Assembly (NCBI GenBank): GCA_023404715.1
Contig: JAEYAR010000115.1
Coordinates: 1 to 23,241, forward strand
DNA: 23,241 bases
From: Bacillota bacterium
GTDB lineage: Bacteria > Bacillota > Clostridia > Christensenellales > Aristaeellaceae
Reading direction: 5' to 3'
The first letter of the stretch is position 1. Every line of letters starts with the position of its first letter. Below, one piece after another: positions 14,940 through 21,019 of the stretch. Both the position numbers and the translations under genes were made by a program. The notes beneath the pieces were generated by a model that searched no databases, was not told the DNA's origin, and was given only the letters and a program-made list of their open reading frames with translations.

Positions 14940-14957
14940 TGACCTTATATAAGGTCA
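14940..14957. promoter_or_regulatory. 18-bp perfect palindrome over the DUF362 transcription start, candidate operator
   Basis: TGACCTTATATAAGGTCA is fully symmetric. It starts at the edge of the -10 hexamer (14957) and covers the predicted start site of the DUF362 gene, the classical place for a repressor. No T run follows, so it is not a terminator. The regulator is unknown. Confidence 0.65.
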
Positions 14958-14985
14958 TTATACATAATTTTTTGCACCTCCGCAA
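14957..14985 (-). promoter_or_regulatory. Promoter of the DUF362-UPF0178 operon
   Basis: TTGCGG (14980-14985) and TATAAT (14957-14962) on the minus strand with a 17-bp spacer. Confidence 0.75.
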
Positions 14986-14989
14986 CCGA

Positions 14990-15018
14990 TTGACAGCGGC
15001 AGGCCCGTGGGCTATAAT
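14990..15018 (+). promoter_or_regulatory. Consensus promoter of the GH2 gene
   Basis: TTGACA (14990-14995), a 17-bp spacer and TATAAT (15013-15018), both hexamers perfect. The -35 lies four bases from the -35 of the divergent DUF362 promoter. Confidence 0.9.
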
Positions 15019-15050
15019 GCTACAAAACCGGCAAGGAAGGTAGATCCATC

Positions 15051-16823
15051 ATGAATCTCATGCAGAAGGATTACGGTACGCTCCTCAGCCTTGATCCCCT
15101 CTCCGCCTTTGACATCGAGCCGCTCGCGCCCAAAACCGCGCTGCTCCCTGCCGGCCGCGAGCAGGAAAGCCTCGGCGGCGGCTGGCATTTTACGCCGGAC
15201 CCGTACAATACCTGCCTGCGCAAACGCTTCTTCGACGAAATTTCGGCCGATGCCAAGGGCCGTCCTACGCCCGTCGACTACGATCTGGACGCCTGGCCGC
15301 GCCTAGAGGTACCGGGCTGCTGGAACTGTCAGGAGCCGCGCCTTGAGCTGTACGAAGGCGCGGCGGTATACGCCCGCCGTTTCGCCTACGCGCAAAAGGC
15401 GCCCGGCGAGCGCGTGTTTTTGCGCGTAGGGGCGGCCAACTACACCTGCCGTGTCTTTTTGAACGGCCGCCTGCTCGCACGCCACGTAGGCGGTTTCACG
15501 CCCTTCTGCGTGGAATTGACGCAGGACCTTCTGCCCGAAAATCGCCTGATCCTCCAGGTGGACAACACCCGCAAGCTCGATCAGGTGCCCTCGCTCAATT
15601 ACGACTGGTTCAACTACGGCGGCCTGACGCGCGCCGTATCGCTGCTACGCGTGCCCGCCTGCTTCATTCAGGACGCGTTCATGGCGCTCGCAACGGATGC
15701 ATATGACCGCATCGACGTCAAGGTGCGCCTTAGCGGCGCAAAGGGCGGCGAGCAGCTCGAGGTAGCCATACCCGCGCTGGTCGCGATGGCCACGCTCACC
15801 GTATCGGCGGACGGCACGGCCGAGGGAACGCTCAACGCGCGCCCTGCGCTTTGGTCTCCCGAATCCCCTGTGCTCTACGACGTCGAATACGCCTGCGGGG
15901 AGGATCGCCTCACGGACCGCATCGGCTTTCGCAGGATCGAGGCGCGCGGCAAGGAGCTCCTGCTCAACGGGCAAAAAATCTTTCTGCGCGGCGTATGCTG
16001 CCACGAAGAAGCCCCCGGCGCCGGCCGCACACTGAGCGCCGCCGACGCGCGCGCGGCCATCCTGGACGCCAAGGCGCTGGGCTGCAACACGATGCGCCTG
16101 ACCCACTACCCGCACAGCGAACAGATGGCCCGCCTGGCCGACGAGCTGGGCATGCTGCTATGGGAGGAAATCCCCGTCTATTGGGCGATCGACTTCGCAA
16201 ACCCCGAAACCGAGGCCTGCGCGCGGCGCCAGATGGAGGAGTTGATCCTGCGCGACCGCTGCCGCGCCAGCGTAATCCTGTGGAGCGTCGGCAATGAAAA
16301 CCCCGATACCCAGGAGCGCTTCGACTTCATGGCCGGGCTCGTAAGCCTTTGCCGCGAGCTCGACCCGACGCGTCTGACGACGGCCGCGTGCCTTGTCAAT
16401 GTGGACACGATGCAGGTTTGCGACCGGCTGGCCGAGGCGGTGGATGTCGTCTCCTTCAACGAATACTACGGTTGGTATTACCGCGACGTCGAGCCCCTGG
16501 CACAGATCCTGGATCGCACACAGATCGACAAGCCGTTGCTCATCTCCGAAACCGGCGCCGGCGCACAGGCCGGGCTGCATGGAGAGGCCGAGGCGCTGTT
16601 TACCGAGGAGCACCAGGCCTTTGTCTATCAAAAGCAGCTTGAAATCACAGACGGCCGCCTGCAGGGCTTCTTTCCCTGGATCCTCTACGATTTCAGAACA
16701 CCGATTCGCCTGAACGCCGTTCAAAAAGGGTATAACCGCAAAGGCCTCATCGCGGAGGACCGCATGACGCGCAAGCTCGCATTCGACCTCATCCGACGCT
16801 ACTACGAAGGGAAGTCCCAATAA
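15051..16823 (+). CDS. GH2 family glycosidase, probable beta-glucuronidase
   Basis: A 590-residue three-domain GH2 enzyme. The jelly-roll sugar-binding domain covers about 35-205, the immunoglobulin-like domain about 206-298 and the TIM barrel about 299-585. The acid/base is E416 in WSVGNENPDT and the nucleophile E500 in LLISETGAGAQAGLHG; NEYYGWY (470-476) matches the active-site tyrosines of beta-glucuronidase. The N-x-K motif N562-R-K564, which in gut glucuronidases grips the sugar carboxylate, is present and argues against a beta-galactosidase. The stretch between the HYPHSE segment and the acid/base is short, so it should belong to the 'no-loop' class. No signal peptide is present, so it is cytoplasmic and works on imported glucuronides. 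The ATG at 15051 follows AAGGAAGG. A consensus promoter and a terminator make it a single-gene unit. Confidence 0.92.
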   Translation: MNLMQKDYGTLLSLDPLSAFDIEPLAPKTALLPAGREQESLGGGWHFTPDPYNTCLRKRFFDEISADAKGRPTPVDYDLDAWPRLEVPGCWNCQEPRLELYEGAAVYARRFAYAQKAPGERVFLRVGAANYTCRVFLNGRLLARHVGGFTPFCVELTQDLLPENRLILQVDNTRKLDQVPSLNYDWFNYGGLTRAVSLLRVPACFIQDAFMALATDAYDRIDVKVRLSGAKGGEQLEVAIPALVAMATLTVSADGTAEGTLNARPALWSPESPVLYDVEYACGEDRLTDRIGFRRIEARGKELLLNGQKIFLRGVCCHEEAPGAGRTLSAADARAAILDAKALGCNTMRLTHYPHSEQMARLADELGMLLWEEIPVYWAIDFANPETEACARRQMEELILRDRCRASVILWSVGNENPDTQERFDFMAGLVSLCRELDPTRLTTAACLVNVDTMQVCDRLAEAVDVVSFNEYYGWYYRDVEPLAQILDRTQIDKPLLISETGAGAQAGLHGEAEALFTEEHQAFVYQKQLEITDGRLQGFFPWILYDFRTPIRLNAVQKGYNRKGLIAEDRMTRKLAFDLIRRYYEGKSQ

Positions 16824-16828
16824 ACCCC

Positions 16829-16865
16829 AAGGCGCAGGAAAGTAAAATTTACCTGCGCCTTTTTT
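16829..16865 (+). terminator. Terminator of the GH2 gene
   Basis: AAGGCGCAGG (16829-16838) pairs with CCTGCGCCTT (16852-16861), followed by TTTTT. It ends three bases before the -35 of the next promoter. Confidence 0.9.
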
Positions 16866-16868
16866 GGC

Positions 16869-16897
16869 TTGACAACTATATCGTCTCGCGATATAAT
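16869..16897 (+). promoter_or_regulatory. Consensus promoter of the PadR-DUF2812 operon
   Basis: TTGACA (16869-16874), a 17-bp spacer and TATAAT (16892-16897). The spacer and the -10 are covered by the first operator. Confidence 0.9.
16877..16895. promoter_or_regulatory. PadR operator 1
   Basis: TATATCG-N5-CGATATA, a perfect 7-bp inverted repeat overlapping the spacer and -10 of the PadR promoter. Binding here would block RNA polymerase. Confidence 0.75.
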
Positions 16898-16912
16898 TAG
16901 GTCACTATCCGA

Positions 16913-16931
16913 TATATCGTAAAACGATATA
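16913..16931. promoter_or_regulatory. PadR operator 2
   Basis: A second exact copy of TATATCG-N5-CGATATA, centred 36 bp downstream of operator 1, between the transcription start and the ribosome binding site. Confidence 0.75.
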
Positions 16932-16950
16932 GATAGGAGGAATGAAGACG

Positions 16951-17277
16951 ATGGATGAAAAAGGAGCTTTGACTGAGGCGGTGTACTACATCCTGCTCGC
17001 CCTAATTTCGCCCTTGCACGGCTACGGCATCATGCAGCGCGTAAAGGCAATGAGCCATGGGCGCGTGATCCTCGGGGCGGGCACGCTCTACGGGGCGATC
17101 AATTCGCTGCTCGCCAAGGGGTTGATCGATCCCTTTCCCTCCGACGACGCCAGGCGCAAGGAATACGCGCTGACGCCTCTCGGGCTGGCGGCGCTGAAAG
17201 GCGAGGTCGAGCGCCTGGCGGAGCTCTATCAAAACGGCATCGCCGTATTGGGAGGAAATGAAAATGAAGACGCATGA
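16951..17277 (+). CDS. PadR family transcriptional regulator
   Basis: A 108-residue winged-helix repressor. The recognisable PadR core runs from TEAVYYILLALISPLHGYGIMQRV through ILGAGTLYGAINSLLAKGLI to KEYALTPLGLAALKGEVERL, with a short C-terminal helix for dimer contact. I chose the ATG at 16951 (ten bases from AGGAGG) because the ATG at 16942 lies only one base from it. Two identical operators flank its start site, so it most likely represses itself and the following gene. PadR/DUF2812 pairs are common in Firmicutes; the inducing ligand is unknown. Confidence 0.93.
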   Translation: MDEKGALTEAVYYILLALISPLHGYGIMQRVKAMSHGRVILGAGTLYGAINSLLAKGLIDPFPSDDARRKEYALTPLGLAALKGEVERLAELYQNGIAVLGGNENEDA

Positions 17278-17797
17278 ATATCATTATTACATGGACGCCG
17301 AAAAGGAAGAGGCGTATCTCAACGAGCAGGCGGCGCACGGCCGCGCGCTCACGGGCTATTTCCTCTGGCGCTATACGTTTGAGGATTGCGCGCCCGGCGA
17401 ATACATCTACCGCATCGAGCTGTTGGATGGGACCGAGGCGAAGCAAAAGGAGTACCTGGACTTCCTGCGGGATTCGGGCATCGAGTGCGTGCAGCGTTGG
17501 TGCGACTGGGTCTACCTGCGCCGCAGGGCCGAGGAAGGGGCCTTTGAGCTTTACAGCGATAAAACCTCCATGGTGCACTATCTGCAAAGGCTGTTGGGGT
17601 TTTACTCGGTGATGATCTCTTTGGAAGTTTTCGTCTGCTTCTTTAACTTCTTCGTCTTTCTTTTCGTTGCACACAACTCGATCAACCTCATCTGCGCGTT
17701 GATCCTGCTGCTCGTCACCGCGCTGCTTTACGGCGTGCGCAGGCGCACGCAGGAGCGGCTGCGCGCCCTGCGAATGGATAACAAAATTCGGGAATAG
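17264..17797 (+). CDS. DUF2812 family membrane protein
   Basis: A 177-residue protein with a soluble N-terminal DUF2812 domain (about 1-105; features LTGYFLWRYTFEDCAPGEYIYRIELL, YLDFLRDSGIECVQRWCDWVYLRR) and two transmembrane segments (about 110-135 and 140-162), ending in a basic cytoplasmic tail. Function is unknown; genes of this family nearly always follow a PadR regulator, as here. The frame overlaps the end of the PadR gene. Two ATGs are possible: 17258 (only two bases from GGAGG) and 17264 (eight bases, preferred). A terminator follows at 17807. Confidence 0.9.
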   Translation: MKTHEYHYYMDAEKEEAYLNEQAAHGRALTGYFLWRYTFEDCAPGEYIYRIELLDGTEAKQKEYLDFLRDSGIECVQRWCDWVYLRRRAEEGAFELYSDKTSMVHYLQRLLGFYSVMISLEVFVCFFNFFVFLFVAHNSINLICALILLLVTALLYGVRRRTQERLRALRMDNKIRE

Positions 17798-17806
17798 ACG
17801 AGTAAG

Positions 17807-17839
17807 GGCCGGTCAGGCAATCTGACCGGCCATATTTTT
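17807..17839 (+). terminator. Terminator of the PadR-DUF2812 operon
   Basis: GGCCGGTCAG (17807-17816) and CTGACCGGCC (17822-17831) form a perfect 10-bp stem with a 5-base loop, then ATATTTTTG. The minus-strand side lacks a T run, so it is weak for the convergent esterase gene. Confidence 0.88.
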
Positions 17840-17858
17840 GCATATTTGTTCCTTTTGC

Positions 17859-18821
17859 TTACAGCGAGAGCATCCACTGCAGCGCCGCCTCGTCCCACTC
17901 GCGCGGCATTTCGTGCTTATAGTCATGGAAAATCAGGTGCTCTTTCTCGCAGTTCATGCGGTTATACGCCGCGAACTGCGTAGAGGGCGGGCAGACGTTG
18001 TCCAGCAGCCCTGTGCCCATGAGCGTGCGCGCCTGAATGCGCGGGGCGAGGAATTGTAGGTCGATGTAGCCCAGCCGCTCGAACACCTCGCGATGGCGGC
18101 GGTGCATGGGGTCGCGATGGCGGAAGTAATCACGCAGCTCCTGATAGGCGTCCTTATCCAAATCCATCTCCCATACGCGCTCATAGTCGCACAGGAACGG
18201 TCCAAGCGTGGCCAGCGCCCGCACGCGCGGCTCCAAGGCCCCACAGGCGATCGTAAGCGCCCCGCCCTGGCTAAAGCCCGTCGCGCCCACGCGCTGCGCG
18301 TCCACGCAGTCCATATCCATCACGATGCGCGCGAGCTGCGCCGCATCCAGGAATACGCCGCGGAAGAACAGGTCCTCCGGCGCGCCTTCGAGCCCGCGGA
18401 TGATCTGGCCGTATATCGTCGCCTGCTGCGCGCCCGTCAAATCCTCCGACGCGCCGCCCTGGCCGCGCACATCCATCGCCGCGACGGCGAAGCCCGCCCC
18501 CGCGTACGCCAGCATGCTGCGCCAGCTCTCCGCCTTGCCCTTATAGCCGTGAAACATCAGCACAGCCGGACGCTTGCCCGCAAACAGCAAGGGCCGCATG
18601 AAGCGCGCGTGTACCCGCGCCCCGCCCACGCCCGTAAAAGTGAGCTCGCTGCACGCTGCCACGCCCGGCACTTGAAAGGCGGCGGGCGTCAAAACGCAGG
18701 CCGTTCCCTGCGCGTGCATCTCACACAGTGCCTCGTCCCAATATGCGTCAAAGTCGGCTGGGCAGGGGTTGATCCCCGTGTAGCGCTCCAATTCTCGGAG
18801 CGGTTTATCCAGCATCGGCAC
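17859..18821 (-). CDS. Carbohydrate esterase family 7 acetyl esterase (AXE1 / cephalosporin-C deacetylase type)
   Basis: A 320-residue alpha/beta hydrolase of the CE7 type. Family marks are RGQGG (119-123), the nucleophile S184 in GFSQGG, D274 in GLLDNVCPPSTQFAAYN and H303 in YKHE; these form the Ser-Asp-His triad. The N-terminal pattern PxDFDAYWDEAL is also typical. Characterised members remove acetyl groups from xylo-oligosaccharides and from cephalosporin C, as cytoplasmic hexamers. No signal peptide is present. The GTG at 18819-18821 is eight bases after AGGAGG; an ATG two codons later is too far. It lies about 100 bases downstream of the large membrane protein gene and may be co-transcribed. 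The acetyl substrate is likely a short plant glycan (inference). Confidence 0.92.
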   Translation of the reverse strand: MPMLDKPLRELERYTGINPCPADFDAYWDEALCEMHAQGTACVLTPAAFQVPGVAACSELTFTGVGGARVHARFMRPLLFAGKRPAVLMFHGYKGKAESWRSMLAYAGAGFAVAAMDVRGQGGASEDLTGAQQATIYGQIIRGLEGAPEDLFFRGVFLDAAQLARIVMDMDCVDAQRVGATGFSQGGALTIACGALEPRVRALATLGPFLCDYERVWEMDLDKDAYQELRDYFRHRDPMHRRHREVFERLGYIDLQFLAPRIQARTLMGTGLLDNVCPPSTQFAAYNRMNCEKEHLIFHDYKHEMPREWDEAALQWMLSL

Positions 18822-18923
18822 CGCAAGTTCCTCCTTAATATCCCCGTTCCCTACGACTCGGGGTTTTTAAACGTTTTACCAGGCCTTGATCCTCTAACTG
18901 CCCGCACTCTCGGCTTGTGCCCG

Positions 18924-20945
18924 TCAGCTCATCCAATCGACGAGCGTCTTCACCTGTTGATAGAGCACCGGCATCGATTCGTTTAAGGCGCGATCTCCTG
19001 GTATAAACAGCCTGAGCAGATAATACGCCACCGTCAGCGCACAGAGGATCGCCACGGCGATATAGACTCTCCGGCCCCAGATAGACGCTCGCTTTCGCTC
19101 CATCATCGCCATCACGACCAGCATGCTGGCCAGTAGCAGGTACAGCATGAAGTCGTATACGTAGCGCGAGAGCACCCCCGCCATCTGCGTATCGAGCACC
19201 GCGATCACCACCGACAGCGCGATGAAGAGCCAACACATGGCGTATAGCCGCCTTTCTTTCAGCTCCGAGCGCACCGCGCGTAGTCCGAAAGCCGGCCATA
19301 CGATGGGAACAGATGCAAACACGCCGCCGTACATCCCCTCCGAAATGGTGATCCCCCTATATGCGGTCTGAACGCCGGTCGCTGTCAGATACGGAAACAC
19401 GCCCTGCCATATGGAAGGCTGCAGCAAATAGTAAAACAGGCCGGTTCCAATCCTGTCCCAATGGAAGCCGCGACGTGTCATGTCGTTCGTCGTCAGGTTA
19501 TACGTCGCGCCAAAGTCGAAGGGGGAGCCGAAACGGGCCGCGTTATATGCCATGACGCCTGTGGCCACGGCGATGATCGGCACAAAAAACGAGATGGCAT
19601 CACGCACCCGTATCTGGCGCAGCCGGTGCCAAAACAGCGGCAGCGCGACAAGGCCTCCGAGCAAAATCTGCGGCCTGCACGCGGCGACCAGCGACATGCA
19701 AAGCGAGCCCGCCGCGAGCATCGGACAAGAGAGCGCGCATCCGCTTCCTCTGTCCGCCGAGAACCAGAAAAACAGCCCCCACGCGGCAAAAACGAGCCCC
19801 GTCACCACCGGCACGACGTACAGCGACGCATCCGCCGCCATGGTCAACGCGCCGACCGCCGCGATAAACGCCGGTTGCAGCACGAGGACGAGCGCCAGCG
19901 GTGTACTTGGAAAGTACCGGCGCACGACGCGGTGAAGCAGTGCGGTCAGCCCAGTCACGAGCAACAGCGTCATAATGGCCGTCGCCATCCAGTTTTCCAT
20001 GTGCTCGCCCGTCAACAGGTACATAGGCAGATACAGGAGCAGCTCGGGCAGCACTCCGAAATAAACGAAATACCGTCCCTCGTAATAAGCCGTATCCCAT
20101 TGAAAGCTGACCCCGTCGCGCGTACGTAGGTTGGGGTCATAGGGATTGTCCATCTCCTTGAGGTCATCGTACGGTTCCTCGAGCAGCGATAGCCGTCCCT
20201 CGGCCATCGCCTCGGCAAGCTGCTGGTACTGTGCGTGATGCGCAGGCAAGTCGTAGAGGTTGTTTTCATTGAGTCGGGTCAGGCGCCACCCACAGACCAT
20301 ATAGAGCAGCGTCAATATGGTCAGAATGGCCGCCTGACCGCGGCGCCGGCGGGGATCATAGTTTTGTGCGAACAGCCAGCCCGAAGGTCTGAGCGCATAT
20401 GCCGCGGCCAACACGAAAAACACCACGCTCATGCGCGCCCAGGAAAAGAGCAACGGCATCGGCTCGTTGATCTTGATCTCATTCAGGTAAATGTGAGCAT
20501 CCTGCATGAAATCCCCCAAATAGAGCAGAAGCGTCTGTGTCTTGCCGGAAAGATTGAAAAAGGCATATTGGGTGCGCGGCACTTCGTAGAGCACATCGAT
20601 TGGCGCCAGTTCAAAGAGCAGCGCGTTCGCCTCATCATCGGCATAGGGGCGAAATGCCACTACGGAATCCCACGTATCGGTGCGCTCCGCGTCGATGTAC
20701 AGGTTGTACACCTGCGCATCGATGTTCTCAAGTTGGATATACGCTTCGCCGAGATTGGTTACCGTATAGCCGCCGTCCTCATTTTTTGTGAGGCCCTCTC
20801 CCAGCGTCATTCGCGCGTCCAAAGGCGGTTCATAGGAAAGGCTTCGCCAATGGCGCATGTTGAAGAGGAACGTCTCTAGTACGACGCTGATCAAAATCAA
20901 AATCGCCAGCACTGCCAACGCTTTGCAGAGCTTGTGCCTTGTCAT
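18924..20945 (-). CDS. Large polytopic membrane protein, GT-C glycosyltransferase-like
   Basis: A 673-residue integral membrane protein. TM1 is at about 7-27, followed by an extracytoplasmic part of about 140 residues rich in beta strands (30-170), then some 10-12 further hydrophobic segments. After the second TM cluster comes a loop with NPYDPNLRTRDGVSFQWDTAYYEGRYFVYFGVLPELL. That layout (an acidic first loop, then YYEGRYFVYFG) is like polyprenyl-phosphate-sugar GT-C enzymes and undefined clostridial membrane proteins; I cannot name the family. The ATG at 20943-20945 follows AGGAGGAAGAAG. A strong alaS terminator ends directly before its ribosome binding site, so the source of its transcript is unclear. 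A cell-surface glycan role is only an inference. Confidence 0.8.
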   Translation of the reverse strand: MTRHKLCKALAVLAILILISVVLETFLFNMRHWRSLSYEPPLDARMTLGEGLTKNEDGGYTVTNLGEAYIQLENIDAQVYNLYIDAERTDTWDSVVAFRPYADDEANALLFELAPIDVLYEVPRTQYAFFNLSGKTQTLLLYLGDFMQDAHIYLNEIKINEPMPLLFSWARMSVVFFVLAAAYALRPSGWLFAQNYDPRRRRGQAAILTILTLLYMVCGWRLTRLNENNLYDLPAHHAQYQQLAEAMAEGRLSLLEEPYDDLKEMDNPYDPNLRTRDGVSFQWDTAYYEGRYFVYFGVLPELLLYLPMYLLTGEHMENWMATAIMTLLLVTGLTALLHRVVRRYFPSTPLALVLVLQPAFIAAVGALTMAADASLYVVPVVTGLVFAAWGLFFWFSADRGSGCALSCPMLAAGSLCMSLVAACRPQILLGGLVALPLFWHRLRQIRVRDAISFFVPIIAVATGVMAYNAARFGSPFDFGATYNLTTNDMTRRGFHWDRIGTGLFYYLLQPSIWQGVFPYLTATGVQTAYRGITISEGMYGGVFASVPIVWPAFGLRAVRSELKERRLYAMCWLFIALSVVIAVLDTQMAGVLSRYVYDFMLYLLLASMLVVMAMMERKRASIWGRRVYIAVAILCALTVAYYLLRLFIPGDRALNESMPVLYQQVKTLVDWMS

Positions 20946-20957
20946 CTTCTTCCTCCT

Positions 20958-21013
20958 AAAAAGAGAGGCCTGAAGGACGCATATCCTCGGGATAGGCGCC
21001 GCCATTCAGGCCT
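20958..21013 (-). terminator. Terminator of alaS, abutting the next ribosome binding site
   Basis: On the minus strand AGGCCTGAA (21005-21013) pairs with TTCAGGCCT (20966-20974), with an inner TATCC-CGA-GGATA hairpin, then CTCTTTTT. The T run touches AGGAGG, the ribosome binding site of the downstream membrane protein. Confidence 0.8.
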
Positions 21014-21019
21014 ATGCGT

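Noticed and set aside
18845..18868. CCCCG...CGGGGTTTTT as a plus-strand terminator
   Set aside because: The stem is only five or six base pairs with a long loop, and no plus-strand gene ends upstream of it.
18866..18879. A cre-like sequence (TTTAAACGTTTTAC) upstream of the CE7 esterase
   Set aside because: It matches the catabolite-response consensus at about 10 of 14 positions, but no promoter could be placed beside it and the region is AT-rich, so chance is likely.
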